Part shown: positions 26,608 through 36,485 of the stretch, in pieces | Numbering within the stretch: position 1 is the stretch's first letter | How the letters are laid out: each line of letters begins with the position of its first letter | The notes under the pieces: model-generated | What the model saw: only the letters and a program-made list of their open reading frames with translations | Told to the model about the DNA's origin: nothing | Databases searched by the model: none | Made by a program: the position numbers and the translations under genes | Source of the DNA: UBA5078 sp040384465 | Lineage (GTDB): Bacteria; Pseudomonadota; Gammaproteobacteria; Pseudomonadales; Pseudohongiellaceae | NCBI GenBank assembly: GCA_040384465.1 | Contig: JAZKJF010000003.1 | Location: forward strand, 372,001 to 436,000 | Direction of reading: 5' to 3' | DNA length: 64,000 nucleotides

Positions 26608-28728
26608 TCAGACCTTGGAGGCTTCATACTCCGCTCTGTCCTCGTCGGTGATTTCCTTGATGCTCAGTTTGATACGGCCGCGCGCATCCAGATCACTGAC
26701 TTTCACCAGCACTTCCTGTCCTTCGGTCAGATACTCGTTGATGTTCTCAACGCGATCAGAGGAAATCTGGGAAATGTGCACCAGGCCGTCTTTGCCCGGC
26801 AGAATGGTGATGAAGGCACCGAAGTCGACAATACGAGCCACTTTGCCCATGTACAGTTTGCCCACTTCCGCTTCAGCAGTGATGCTCAGTACACGCGCGA
26901 TAGCCGCATCGCGTGAGGTCGCATCTTCACCGTAGATACGGATGTTGCCATCGTCATCGATGTCGATAGAGGCGCCGGTCTCTTCAGTGATGGCACGGAT
27001 GACTGCGCCACCCTTGCCGATCACGTCACGAATCTTGTCCGGATCGATCTTCATCATGGCCATGGACGGCGCATTCTCGGAGACCGTAGCGCGTGGCTTG
27101 GACATCACTTTGTTCATCTCACCCAGAATGTGGATGCGGGCTTCTTGCGCCTGATGCAGAGCGATTTCCATGATCTCTTCAGTGATACCCTGAATCTTGA
27201 TGTCCATCTGCAGTGCGGTCACGCCGTTGGCTGTACCGGCAACCTTGAAGTCCATGTCGCCCAGGTGATCTTCGTCACCCAGAATGTCGGTGATCACAGC
27301 GAAGCGATCGCCTTCCTTGATGAGACCCATCGCAATACCGGCCACTGGAGCCGTGATCGGCACGCCTGCGTCCATCAGAGCCAGTGAGCTGCCGCACACA
27401 GAGGCCATGGAGCTGGAGCCGTTCGATTCAGTGATCTCGGAAACGACACGAATCGCATAGGGGAACGAATCTTCGGATGGCATCACTGCCTGTACGCCGC
27501 GCTTGGCCAGCTTGCCGTGACCGATTTCGCGACGCTTGGGGCCGCTCATCATGCCGGTTTCGCCGACGCAGAAGGGGGGGAAGTTGTAGTGCAGCATGAA
27601 AGCTTCTTTTCGAGACCCTTCCAGGCCTTCGATCAGTTGCGCATCGCGCACAGCACCGAGAGTCGTCACGACCAGCGCCTGAGTTTCACCACGGGTGAAC
27701 AGAGCTGAACCGTGAGCCTTCGGCAGCACGCCAGTCTCGATGGAGATCGGACGCACGGTGCGGGTGTCACGACCATCGATGCGCGGCGCGCCGTCGATAA
27801 TACGATTACGCACGACTTTCTTCTCCAGAGACGCAAATACTCCAGAGACCTCTTCGGCGCTGACGCCAGTGTCGGCATTGGCGAACTGAGCAACCGCCTG
27901 ATCCAGCAGAGCACCCAGAGTGTCGTAACGCTGCATCTTGTCGGAGATCTGGTAGGCAGAACCGATGCTGTCGGCAAATGCCTGCTTCAGACCTGACTGC
28001 AGAGCTTCATTGACCGGAGCAACTTCCAGTTCCCAAGCCGGCTTGCCAGCTTCGGCTTTGAATTCCAGGATGGCGTCGACAACGACCTGCATGGCTTCGT
28101 GACCAAACAGAACGGCGCCCAGCATCTGGTCTTCGCTCAGCTGCTTGGCTTCAGACTCCACCATCAACACGGCAGAACGAGTACCAGCAACCACCATGTC
28201 CAGCGCAGAGGTTTCGAGCTGTTTCACATCCGGATTAAGGATGTAGCCGTCCTTCAGATCATAACCCACGCGGGCAGCGCCCACAGGTTCAAGGAATGGC
28301 ATGCCGGAAATAGCCAATGCTGCAGAAGCACCGATCAAAGAGGCGATATCCGGATCCTGATCCTTGGCTGCGGAGATGACAGTACAGACAACCTGCACTT
28401 CATTACGGAAATTCTTGGGAAACAGCGGTCTGATGGGACGGTCGATCAACCGTGAAGTCAGCGTCTCTTTCTCGGTGGGGCGGCCTTCGCGCTTGAAGAA
28501 TCCACCTGGGATCTTGCCGGCTGCGTAAGTCTTTTCCTGATAGTTCACAGTCAATGGGAAAAAGTCTGTTCCCGGTTTGATCTGTTTCTTGCCAACGACG
28601 GTTGCCAGTACCTGGGTGTCTCCCATGGTCACAACGACGGCCCCTGTGGCTTGTCTGGCAATCTTGCCAGTTTCCAGTGTCACGGTGTATTGACCGTACT
28701 GGAAGGTTTTTCTCACTATATTGAACAT
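26608..28728 (-). CDS. pnp: Polyribonucleotide nucleotidyltransferase (PNPase)
   Basis: 706 residues, normal length. Two RNase PH domains frame an alpha-helical part, followed by a KH domain (SMAMMKIDPDKIRDVIGKGG) and an S1 domain (GKVARIVDFGAFITILPGKDG) at the C-terminus. The core has FFKREGRPTEKE, TSRLIDRPIRPLFP and GDEDHLGDMDFKVAGT, the phosphate- and metal-binding motifs. It degrades RNA 3' to 5' with phosphate in the degradosome. It follows rpsO with a 127-nt leader. In E. coli this leader holds RNase III sites for autoregulation; here a small hairpin (CCTTGT-TTG-ACAAGG, 28793-28779) is the only clear fold. Confidence 0.97.
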   Translation of the reverse strand: MFNIVRKTFQYGQYTVTLETGKIARQATGAVVVTMGDTQVLATVVGKKQIKPGTDFFPLTVNYQEKTYAAGKIPGGFFKREGRPTEKETLTSRLIDRPIRPLFPKNFRNEVQVVCTVISAAKDQDPDIASLIGASAALAISGMPFLEPVGAARVGYDLKDGYILNPDVKQLETSALDMVVAGTRSAVLMVESEAKQLSEDQMLGAVLFGHEAMQVVVDAILEFKAEAGKPAWELEVAPVNEALQSGLKQAFADSIGSAYQISDKMQRYDTLGALLDQAVAQFANADTGVSAEEVSGVFASLEKKVVRNRIIDGAPRIDGRDTRTVRPISIETGVLPKAHGSALFTRGETQALVVTTLGAVRDAQLIEGLEGSRKEAFMLHYNFPPFCVGETGMMSGPKRREIGHGKLAKRGVQAVMPSEDSFPYAIRVVSEITESNGSSSMASVCGSSLALMDAGVPITAPVAGIAMGLIKEGDRFAVITDILGDEDHLGDMDFKVAGTANGVTALQMDIKIQGITEEIMEIALHQAQEARIHILGEMNKVMSKPRATVSENAPSMAMMKIDPDKIRDVIGKGGAVIRAITEETGASIDIDDDGNIRIYGEDATSRDAAIARVLSITAEAEVGKLYMGKVARIVDFGAFITILPGKDGLVHISQISSDRVENINEYLTEGQEVLVKVSDLDARGRIKLSIKEITDEDRAEYEASKV

Positions 28729-28855
28729 ACTCTATTCCTGTGTTTTTTATTTTGACCCCGGCACCATTGCAATGACGTCCTTGTCAAACAAGGTCTCTCT
28801 ATATCATCTCTTCATTTCCGAATTACTACTTAGCAACTGCTTTTTGCGGTACAGC

Positions 28856-29125
28856 TTAGCGACGCAGGTTCAGCTTCTTGATCAGGTCGGAATAACGATC
28901 CGTATTCTTACCTTTCAGGTAGTCGAGCAATTTACGACGGCTGTTCACCATGCGGATCAGACCACGACGTGAATGGTGGTCATGCACGTGCTCTTTGAAG
29001 TGAGCCTGCAGGTGGTTGATGTTCTCGGTCAACAGGGCTACCTGTACTTCGGGTGAACCTGTATCGCCTTCACTCTGCGCGTACTCTTTTACGATTGCTG
29101 CTTTCTGTTCTGGTGTTAAAGCCAT
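28856..29125 (-). CDS. rpsO: 30S ribosomal protein S15
   Basis: 89 residues, complete, with the S15 signature from LTENINHLQAHFKEHVHDHHSRRGL onward (HDHHSRRGLIRMVNSRRKLL). It binds the central domain of 16S rRNA in early 30S assembly. AGGAG stands 6 nt before the ATG. The 152 nt between truB and rpsO could hold a promoter and the autoregulatory leader known for E. coli rpsO; I could not pick out the pseudoknot by eye. Confidence 0.97.
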   Translation of the reverse strand: MALTPEQKAAIVKEYAQSEGDTGSPEVQVALLTENINHLQAHFKEHVHDHHSRRGLIRMVNSRRKLLDYLKGKNTDRYSDLIKKLNLRR

Positions 29126-29277
29126 TTTTTCATCTCCTAATATGCGTTGCGATTAAATAACCGATCACGCCAATCGTGTACCGGCCTTTGTTGCTGACAT
29201 CCCTGCCAAACCAGCGTCACCATGCATATTTATAGTGAGCTGGTACTTTCCTTTAATACTGCTACTTCTTTAAACCT

Positions 29278-30216
29278 TTAGTGCCCTGTCGAGAACAGGC
29301 GCCTGGGCGCCACTCTTCCGTCGTCGAGCATGATACCGATGCCAATGAATTTGTCCTCGTCGTAAAGACGTACGAGACCTGAATCCGGCAAATGTCTGAC
29401 CAATACTGCCTGGCCCTGCTTAACGAAATCCGCTGTCATTGTTGGCAGCACGACGCGTGGCAACTCCGCCACCGCCTCGTCAGCGGCCACCAGAAACTGG
29501 TCGATCGCTTCGAGACCACCTGCTGCTTTCACTTCTCGCAGGCGTTCAATGCTAACACACTGACTCTCACCGAAGGCACCTGCCTGCAGACGGTGCAGCT
29601 CGATGACATGAGCACCGCAGCCCAGCGCCTCGCCCAGATCGTCTGCAATGGAGCGTATGTAAGTGCCCTTGCTGCAGAATATTTCCAGCTCCAGAGACGT
29701 GCCTTCGACGTCACTTTCTGTGTAGCTGAGCAACTCCAGCGCATAAATCGTCACCGGGCGTGCTTGCCTTTCGACTTCATGACCGGCGCGGGCCAATTTG
29801 TACAAAGGCGTGCCCTGATGCTTCAGCGCAGAATACATCGGTGGTGTCTGCTCGATGTCACCCCGAAACTGCTCCAACTCTGCCAGCACGCGCTCACGCG
29901 TCACTTGGGCGACAGAGCGCTCGCTGATCACGGCGCCTTCGGAGTCGGCCGTATCGGTTCGAACTCCGAGCTTCACTCGGGTTCGGTAGCGTTTATCCGA
30001 ATCCAGCAGAAATTGCGAAATCTTGGTGGCCTCACCAAAGCACAGCGGCAAAATCCCTGTCGCCAATGGATCGAGAGCGCCAGTATGGCCAGCTTTCTCT
30101 GCCTCGAACAAGCGTTTCACTTCCTGAAGACAGGCGTTAGAACTTGCTCCTTTCGCCTTGTCGAGCACGATAATGCCGGTGATATCACGGCCGCGCTGTC
30201 TACGTCGCTGCGTCAA
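29278..30216 (-). CDS. truB: tRNA pseudouridine(55) synthase
   Basis: 312 residues. Catalytic block GHTGALDPLATGILPLCFG holds the essential Asp; KRYRTRVKLGVRTDTADSEG and CSKGTYIRSIADDLGEALGC are further TruB motifs. It makes pseudouridine 55 in the T loop of most tRNAs. It follows rbfA by 27 nt in the nusA-infB operon, as in other gammaproteobacteria. The C-terminal 70 residues form the PUA-like part (VVLPTMTADFVKQGQAVLV). Confidence 0.96.
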   Translation of the reverse strand: MTQRRRQRGRDITGIIVLDKAKGASSNACLQEVKRLFEAEKAGHTGALDPLATGILPLCFGEATKISQFLLDSDKRYRTRVKLGVRTDTADSEGAVISERSVAQVTRERVLAELEQFRGDIEQTPPMYSALKHQGTPLYKLARAGHEVERQARPVTIYALELLSYTESDVEGTSLELEIFCSKGTYIRSIADDLGEALGCGAHVIELHRLQAGAFGESQCVSIERLREVKAAGGLEAIDQFLVAADEAVAELPRVVLPTMTADFVKQGQAVLVRHLPDSGLVRLYDEDKFIGIGIMLDDGRVAPRRLFSTGH

Positions 30217-30243
30217 GCACTGATCTCCTGCCAGGCCCCTGAC

Positions 30244-30672
30244 TCAGGACTGGTGTTGGCTGTCCGCAGCAAGTGCTCGATCAATCAGTGAAGACAGATA
30301 CTGACCACGGGCCACACTTTCATCATAGTGAAAGGTCAGCCTGGGCGTGATGCGCAGGCTGAGCCGACTGGCCAACAGCGTGCGCAGGTACCCTGCCGCG
30401 TTGTTCAGCGCCTTGATGCTCTCTTCGATTTCCAGCTTGTCCAGCGGGCTGGCCTGCTGCAACGTGACACCGGGGGCCAGCCCCGAGACGCCATCCACAG
30501 ACCCCATGACGGTGACATACACATCGGCATAGGCGAGATCGCGACTGACTTTCACGCCCGTCACAGAGACCATGCCGACGCGCGGATCGCTGACCTCGGC
30601 CTGAATCAGAACAGCCAGCTCACGCTGAAGCTGGTCGGCGACCTTCTGTACTCTTGGTGATACTTTTGCCAT
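30244..30672 (-). CDS. rbfA: Ribosome-binding factor A
   Basis: 142 residues with the KH-like RbfA fold: RVQKVADQLQRELAVLIQAEVSDPR, VKVSRDLAYADVYVTV and RITPRLTFHYDESVARGQYLSSLID near the end. It helps mature the 5' end of 16S rRNA in the 30S subunit, notably in the cold. It lies 33 nt after infB in the same operon. Confidence 0.95.
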   Translation of the reverse strand: MAKVSPRVQKVADQLQRELAVLIQAEVSDPRVGMVSVTGVKVSRDLAYADVYVTVMGSVDGVSGLAPGVTLQQASPLDKLEIEESIKALNNAAGYLRTLLASRLSLRITPRLTFHYDESVARGQYLSSLIDRALAADSQHQS

Positions 30673-30705
30673 TAGTTGTTTCCCAACCTGCGACAGTGCG
30701 ACTTG

Positions 30706-33252
30706 TTACAAGGTTCTTGCTATTGCCGTGGTCTGATAGACCTCGATCTTGTCGCCAATCTGCACGTCGTTGTAGTTCTTCACGCCGATACCGCACTCCA
30801 TGCCCATACGCACGGAAGACGCTTCGTCTTTGAACCGACGCAAGGACTCCAGCTCGCCTTCGTAAATCACCACGTTGTTGCGCAACACACGGATAGGTTT
30901 GCTGCGGTGTACTGTTCCTTCAACCACCATGCTGCCTGCGATCTGGCCGAACTTCGGTGAATTGAAAACATCACGCACTTCGGCGACGCCCAGAATTTCT
31001 TCGCGCATTTCCGGTGACAGCATGCCGCCAAGCACTGCTTTCACGTCATCAATCACGTTATAGATGATGTTGTAGTAGCGCAGCTCCAGCCCTTCGTTCT
31101 CAATGATCTCGCGTGCACTCTTGTCCGCACGAACATTGAAGCCGATGATGCGGGCCTTCGATGTCGCTGCCAACTGCGCATCAGTCTCAGAGATTCCACC
31201 GACACCTGCAGACACAATGTTGACCTTCACTTCGTCGGTACCGATTTTATGCAGTGACGTCACAATGGCTTCGAGCGATCCGCGCACGTCCGTCTTGAGG
31301 ACGATATTCATCACGCCCACATCGGCGCGACCAATACCCGCAAACATCGATTCCACTTTGTTGTTCTGCTGCAGGGCAACCTTATTGTCCTTGTGACGCT
31401 CACGACGGAACATGGCCACTTCTTTAGCCTTCTTCTCGTCCGCAACCACCACGAATTCGTCACCCGCTTCTGGCACACCATTGAGACCGAGAATCTCCAC
31501 TGGAATCGACGGACCTGCGGACTTCACTGACTGGCTCATTTCGTCGATCAGGGCGCGCACGCGGCCATACTCATGACCGACCAGCACAACGTCGCCGACT
31601 TTGAGAGTGCCGTTCTGGACCAGAACAGAGGCCACCGGCCCACGTCCTTTGTCGAGACGCGATTCGATCACGACGCCCTTGCCAGGCACATCCACGAACG
31701 CTTTCAATTCCAAAATTTCGGCCTGCAGCAGAATCGCTTCCAGCAAATCTTCTATGCCTTTGCCACTATGCGCAGACACTTCGACGAACTGCGTGTCGCC
31801 ACCCCAAGCATCAGAAATGACACCAAGGTTGGCTAACTCGCTGCGTACGCGGTCCAGATCGATATTGGGTTTGTCGACCTTGGTGATCGCGACAACCATC
31901 GGCACACCGGCTGATCTGGCGTGCTGAACGGCTTCTTCCGTTTGTGGTTTCACGCCATCATCAGCCGCAACCACCAGCACCACGACGTCAGTCGCTTTGG
32001 CTCCACGAGAGCGCATCGCGCTGAACGCAGCGTGCCCCGGCGTGTCGAGGAAACAGATCATGCCGCGCTCAGTTTCCACGTGGTAAGCACCGATGTGCTG
32101 AGTAATGCCACCGGCTTCGTGAGCCACCACACTGGCCTTGCGAATGTAGTCAAGCAATGAGGTCTTGCCGTGGTCGACGTGGCCCATGACGGTCACAACC
32201 GGCGCTCGGGAGAAAGACTCGGCACCTTCATCGTAGGTAATGGATTCGTACAGACTCTCTTCGATCGCGTCCGCAGAGACGAACTTGGCGGTGTTGCCCA
32301 TTTCTTCGACGAGCAAGGTGCTGGTGTCCTGATCCAGAACCTGATTGATGGTCGCCATGACGCCCATCTTGAACAGCATCTTGATGACTTCGGCCGACTT
32401 CACAGACATCTTCTGCGCGAGATCGGTCACAGAGTTCGCTTCACCAATGGTGATTTCTCTGGAGATGAATTCAGTGGGCTTCTCGAAACCATGTTGCTTG
32501 GTCGCACGCGACTTCTTGCGTCCACCACGACGACCACGACCGCCTTCACCGTATTCGCTTTCTTCCAGCACAAAGTCGTCCGCGACGCGGGCTTTGCCTT
32601 GCTTTCTGGCCGGCGCCTTGTCTTTCTTGCGGAAAGCATTCTTGTCATCGTCTTTGTCGTCAGAACCATCCTTCTTGACGCTCTTCGCAGGCTCTACCTT
32701 GGCCGGGGCCGGACGGGCACGAGTCTCGGCCGTTTCGGTGACCTTGGCAGTGACGGGCACATCAACAGAGGCTTTATCGGAAACCGGTGCAACTGCTTCG
32801 GCTTTGGGAGCCTCTGGCTGTGCAACCATTTCCTGCTGCACAGTTCCGGGCTCAACCTGTGCCGTAAATTCCTGATCATTAGGCAGAAGCTCGTCCTGTT
32901 GATCACCGGTCTCGGCTCCCCCTTCCTTTTCGGAGGGCAATTCGCTGCGCTTCACGAAAGTACGCTTCTTGCGCACCTCTACAGCAATCGTCTTACCACG
33001 CCCGTGGTTGGAAGCAGACTTCAGCGTCTCAACAGTCTTGCGCTTGAGGGTAATCTTCTTGGGAGAAGTATCCGTCGCCTCTTTGTCACCGTGACTGCGA
33101 CGCAGGAACAGCAAGAGGGTATTTTTGTCCTCATTCGAAATGGAATCATCCGCCTTCGTATGGGGCAGACCCGCCTCTTTCACTTGGGAAAGAAGCTTCT
33201 CTACGGAAACTCCAACCACCTTGGCGAGTTCACTGACTGTAACATCTGCCAT
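30706..33252 (-). CDS. infB: Translation initiation factor IF-2
   Basis: 848 residues. An IF2 N-terminal domain (VSELAKVVGVSVEKLLSQVK) leads into a long charged and Ala/Glu/Lys-rich linker to about residue 250 with a basic RGRRGGRKKSR patch. The GTPase domain has GHVDHGKTS, DTPGHAAF and TKVDKP; domains II-IV bind fMet-tRNA and the ribosome. The linker varies between genera, and it is the part to watch when comparing strains. It lies 70 nt after nusA. Confidence 0.97.
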   Translation of the reverse strand: MADVTVSELAKVVGVSVEKLLSQVKEAGLPHTKADDSISNEDKNTLLLFLRRSHGDKEATDTSPKKITLKRKTVETLKSASNHGRGKTIAVEVRKKRTFVKRSELPSEKEGGAETGDQQDELLPNDQEFTAQVEPGTVQQEMVAQPEAPKAEAVAPVSDKASVDVPVTAKVTETAETRARPAPAKVEPAKSVKKDGSDDKDDDKNAFRKKDKAPARKQGKARVADDFVLEESEYGEGGRGRRGGRKKSRATKQHGFEKPTEFISREITIGEANSVTDLAQKMSVKSAEVIKMLFKMGVMATINQVLDQDTSTLLVEEMGNTAKFVSADAIEESLYESITYDEGAESFSRAPVVTVMGHVDHGKTSLLDYIRKASVVAHEAGGITQHIGAYHVETERGMICFLDTPGHAAFSAMRSRGAKATDVVVLVVAADDGVKPQTEEAVQHARSAGVPMVVAITKVDKPNIDLDRVRSELANLGVISDAWGGDTQFVEVSAHSGKGIEDLLEAILLQAEILELKAFVDVPGKGVVIESRLDKGRGPVASVLVQNGTLKVGDVVLVGHEYGRVRALIDEMSQSVKSAGPSIPVEILGLNGVPEAGDEFVVVADEKKAKEVAMFRRERHKDNKVALQQNNKVESMFAGIGRADVGVMNIVLKTDVRGSLEAIVTSLHKIGTDEVKVNIVSAGVGGISETDAQLAATSKARIIGFNVRADKSAREIIENEGLELRYYNIIYNVIDDVKAVLGGMLSPEMREEILGVAEVRDVFNSPKFGQIAGSMVVEGTVHRSKPIRVLRNNVVIYEGELESLRRFKDEASSVRMGMECGIGVKNYNDVQIGDKIEVYQTTAIARTL

Positions 33253-33322
33253 TTAAAATACTCCTGATTACTCTTGCCGCTAAACTCGATTGCCTGTCTT
33301 GAAACGCTTCTATATCAGAGAG

Positions 33323-34807
33323 TTATTCGAACCAAGGCGCTCGAGCCGTCATAATGAGCTTACCGGCACGCTCTTCATCCATGCCTTCAATATCCAGCAG
33401 TTCGTCCACTGACTGCTCCGCCAGATCTTCCATGCTCAACACACCCTTTTTGGAGAGTGCGAGAGCCAGTGTCTCGTCCATGCCTTCCATGGAGAGCAGA
33501 TCGTCCGCCACATTGGCACTGGACAAACCCTCTTCAGAAGCAATCGCCTGAGTCAGCAGCGCATCTTTGGCACGATTACGCAGCTCATTGGCAATGTCTT
33601 CGTCAAATCCATCGATGTTGATGATTTCGTCCAGAGGGACATACGCGATCTCTTCCAGTGAGGTGAAACCTTCGTTGACCAGAACCTCTGCGATGTCTTC
33701 ATCCACGTCCAGCTTGGCAACAAACATCTCTACAAAGCCACTGGTTTCCTGCTGCTGCTTCTCAACGGCAGCGGCAACACTCATCACATTGATGGTCCAG
33801 CCGGTCAGCTCGCTGGAAAGTCTTACGTTCTGACCATTACGTCCAATCGCCTGGGCCAGATTGTCCTCTTCCACGGCCACGTCCATCGTGTGGCTGTCTT
33901 CATCAACAATAATCGAGGCGACTTCAGCGGGCGCCATGGAGTTGATCACCAGCTGCGCGGGGTTGTCGTCCCACAGAATGATGTCAATGCGCTCGTTGGC
34001 CAATTCGTTGGAAACCACCTGCACCCGTGATCCACGCATGCCCACACAGGCACCCACCGGGTCAATACGACCATCATTAGTACGCACCACGATCTTGGCT
34101 CGGGAGCCCGGATCACGGGCTGCGGCCTTGATCTCAATCACTTCTTCAGCAATTTCCGGCACTTCAATTTTGAACAACTCAATCAACATGCCGGGCGCAG
34201 TTCTGCTCAGGAACAATTGCGGGCCGCGCGGCTCTGAACGCACATCAAGCAGCAGCGCACGAATGCGGTCACCGACCCGGAAATTCTCACGCGGAATCAT
34301 GTGTTCACGCGCCAGCAAACCTTCGGCATTGCCGCCCATATCCACCAACACGCTCTCACGGGTCACCTTCTTGACAGTGCCGGAGATCAGCGTGCCGATC
34401 TTGTCGCGGTATTCGGCGATGATAATGTCACGCTCGGCTTCACGTACTTTCTGGACGATAACCTGCTTGGCGGTCTGCGCAGCAATACGGCCAAACTCAA
34501 TATTGTCGATGCGCTCTTCCCATATGCTGCCCAACTCTAGCTCAGGATTTCTCTCTCTGGCTTCGTCCAGCTCCAGCTGAAAACCTTTGCCGGTATATTC
34601 CTCATCACTGACGATGGTCCAGACTTTGAAGGTCTCATACTCGCCCGTCTTGCGATCCACACGGACACGACAATTCATGTCATCATTTTCATAAAATTTC
34701 TTGGTCGCTGTAGCCAACGCGGATTCAATGGCTTCGAAAATTACCTCGCGTGATACGCCCTTCTCATTGGAGACAGCGTCCGCAACCAACAAAATTTCTT
34801 TACTCAT
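33323..34807 (-). CDS. nusA: Transcription termination/antitermination factor NusA
   Basis: 494 residues from the ATG at 34807 (MSKEILLVADAV; a second ATG is directly upstream at 34810). Order of domains: N-terminal RNA polymerase-binding part, S1 (IGTLISGTVKKVTRESVLVDMGG), KH1 and KH2 (VGACVGMRGSRVQVVSNEL; QAIGRNGQNVRLSSELTGW), then two acidic repeats of the proteobacterial type ending in PWFE. It controls pausing, intrinsic termination and rRNA antitermination. It follows rimP by about 110 nt. Two intrinsic terminators lie ahead of rimP, which makes feedback on its own operon plausible. Confidence 0.97.
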   Translation of the reverse strand: MSKEILLVADAVSNEKGVSREVIFEAIESALATATKKFYENDDMNCRVRVDRKTGEYETFKVWTIVSDEEYTGKGFQLELDEARERNPELELGSIWEERIDNIEFGRIAAQTAKQVIVQKVREAERDIIIAEYRDKIGTLISGTVKKVTRESVLVDMGGNAEGLLAREHMIPRENFRVGDRIRALLLDVRSEPRGPQLFLSRTAPGMLIELFKIEVPEIAEEVIEIKAAARDPGSRAKIVVRTNDGRIDPVGACVGMRGSRVQVVSNELANERIDIILWDDNPAQLVINSMAPAEVASIIVDEDSHTMDVAVEEDNLAQAIGRNGQNVRLSSELTGWTINVMSVAAAVEKQQQETSGFVEMFVAKLDVDEDIAEVLVNEGFTSLEEIAYVPLDEIINIDGFDEDIANELRNRAKDALLTQAIASEEGLSSANVADDLLSMEGMDETLALALSKKGVLSMEDLAEQSVDELLDIEGMDEERAGKLIMTARAPWFE

Positions 34808-34918
34808 CATAATCGTGTCACCTTACCAAAGAGGTCATCATTCCATTTTGGATAAATCTGCAGGGCTCATGCAGCTTTCTATACAGTTCTGAACCAAACA
34901 GGCTCTTCCGAAGTCTGC

Positions 34919-35371
34919 TCAGAACACCAGATTTGCCTTGTCAATGGCTGATGCCTGGAGCACAAACTCCTTGTCATCAACCAGCAAGCGGACAGCGTCC
35001 GCCTCTACTTTCTGTATTACACCCTTGAATTTTCTGCGTCCTTCCAACGGGGAACGCAAACGCACTGTCACCACACTGCCGACATAGCGCTCATACTGAT
35101 CAAGCTCAAACAAAGGGCGATCCATACCCGGCGAAGACACTTCAAGCGTATATTCGCCAGCAATTGGATCTTCCACATCGAATATGCCACTGATCTGGCG
35201 ACTCACCTTCTCGCAATCTTCGATCGTGACACCGTCACCACCCTTGTCGATGTAGACTCTCAAGACGCTGAATCGACCTTGCACGACATGCTCTACGCCC
35301 CACAGATCAAGCCCCAGGGCCACCACCGTCGGTCTGATCAGATCAGAAACCAGAGCAATACTATTAGTCAA
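34919..35371 (-). CDS. rimP: Ribosome maturation factor RimP
   Basis: 150 residues if it starts at the TTG at 35371 (6 nt after GGGAG); a GTG at 35374 (3 nt after it) is the alternative. No ATG is available near. The length and alignment to E. coli RimP (150 aa) fit: IRPTVVALGLDLWGVEH, DVEDPIAGEYTLEVSSPGMDRPLF and a final KANLVF. It assists 30S maturation. First in rimP-nusA-infB-rbfA-truB. A non-ATG start may keep its level low. Confidence 0.93.
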   Translation of the reverse strand: MTNSIALVSDLIRPTVVALGLDLWGVEHVVQGRFSVLRVYIDKGGDGVTIEDCEKVSRQISGIFDVEDPIAGEYTLEVSSPGMDRPLFELDQYERYVGSVVTVRLRSPLEGRRKFKGVIQKVEADAVRLLVDDKEFVLQASAIDKANLVF

Positions 35372-35411
35372 CACCCGCTCCCTGTGCCAGACAGCACAAA
35401 GTACATCGCAC

Positions 35412-35436
35412 AAATAAAAAATGGGCCAGCGGCCCA
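35412..35436 (-). terminator. Intrinsic terminator in the rimP leader (T2)
   Basis: On the minus strand TGGGCC-GCT-GGCCCA is followed by TTTTTTATTTG. It ends about 40 nt before the rimP start codon, with little room for a promoter after it, so it most likely acts as an attenuator of rimP-nusA-infB. Confidence 0.8.
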
Positions 35437-35540
35437 CTCCTGAAATACATATTTTTGCACCGGTGCCACGCATTTTCCGTGTCACCGATGTGGAGCACAA
35501 CCGCCCGGCCTTACAGCTCGAACGCAAAACTCGCACCTAA

Positions 35541-35563
35541 TAAAAAGCCCCTAATGGGGCTTT
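35541..35563 (-). terminator. Intrinsic terminator after tRNA-fMet (T1)
   Basis: AAAGCCCC-ATTA-GGGGCTTT with a following TTTTTATT on the minus strand, about 90 nt past the initiator tRNA. The plus strand also has a T-rich run (TTTCTTT), so it may work both ways. It ends the tRNA transcript or lowers readthrough into rimP. Confidence 0.87.
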
Positions 35564-35652
35564 CTTTAAAACTTCTATTGCAGTTTTCTTGCTAACCGAC
35601 AGAGCTGCGGACTTACTTGGGACCTTGGCGGTCTTGCGCCGAACTCTGAAAT

Positions 35653-35729
<77 letters not shown>

Positions 35730-35937
35730 TCAAATCTTGAAATCTTTGATTTCTTGCGTCTTTCCCTGGGACCTTGCTGACTCACTGGCGTGTACAGTCA
35801 ACAATCCACTTCAATTCACAGGGGCACGAATTGTACAGAGGCGCTAGCTCCACGGTCAAGCAGGAAGCTTGCTTGGCGAGAAATAAAACACTCACCTCAC
35901 TCATTGCACAACACGATTCAATCCGAACATTTTCAAT

Positions 35938-36023
35938 TGGTGCCGAAGGCGAGACTCGAACTCGCACGACCATGGGTCACTACCCCCTCAAGATAGCGTG
36001 TCTACCAATTCCACCACTTCGGC
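35938..36023 (-). tRNA. tRNA-Leu (GAG)
   Basis: 86 nt, class II with a long variable arm, encoded CCA and anticodon GAG (35989-35987) in loop TTGAGGG. D-loop (TTGGTAGACA) and T-loop (GTTCGAGTC) are intact. It lies between secG and tRNA-fMet, as in many gammaproteobacteria. The 208 nt between the two tRNAs hold no gene; one small hairpin (CAAGCA/TGCTTG, 35857-35875) is seen. Confidence 0.95.
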
Positions 36024-36081
36024 GCACATTGAAAACTTTTTGCAGCATCCTGCCGCAAAACCACTCCTTCCATGCCAAAAC

Positions 36082-36483
36082 TTAGTTGCCCGGCGGTGTC
36101 ACAGGCGCTGTGTCATTCACGACCGGTACATCCGCAGCACCAGAGGCTGGCTGTCCTGCATCCACTTGCGGCACATCCGAGAGTGGGGCCACTTGCTGAT
36201 TCAACAAATCGGGATTCACGACAGGCAAGCCTTGAATGACTCCTGCGCTGGTGTTCTGCTTGGCATAGATCGCCAGCGTCAGACTGGTAATAAAAAACAC
36301 AGTCGCTGCGATCGCCGTTGAGCGCGTCAGGAAATTGCCCGAGCCAGCGCTGCCAAATACCGTTTGAGAAGCACCGCTACCAAAAGCTGCACCCGCATCC
36401 GCGCCCTTGCCCTGTTGCAGCAATACCAGGCCGATAATGGCAATTGCAGCGATAACGTGTACTACTACCACTATTGTTTCCAT
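36082..36483 (-). CDS. secG: Preprotein translocase subunit SecG
   Basis: 133 residues from the ATG at 36483, 2 nt after the tpiA stop. Two membrane helices (IVVVVHVIAAIAIIGLVLL and TAIAATVFFITSLTLAIYA) flank the family's QQGKGADAGAAFGSGASQTVFG loop. A C-terminal Pro/Ala/Asp-rich tail of about 45 residues extends beyond the short E. coli type, as in related marine genera. It is part of the SecYEG channel. Confidence 0.95.
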   Translation of the reverse strand: METIVVVVHVIAAIAIIGLVLLQQGKGADAGAAFGSGASQTVFGSAGSGNFLTRSTAIAATVFFITSLTLAIYAKQNTSAGVIQGLPVVNPDLLNQQVAPLSDVPQVDAGQPASGAADVPVVNDTAPVTPPGN

Positions 36484-36485
36484 CT

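Noticed and set aside
32170..33267. 365-codon plus-strand frame opposite infB
   Set aside because: Antisense of the IF-2 linker and GTPase, whose low-complexity codons leave the other strand open.
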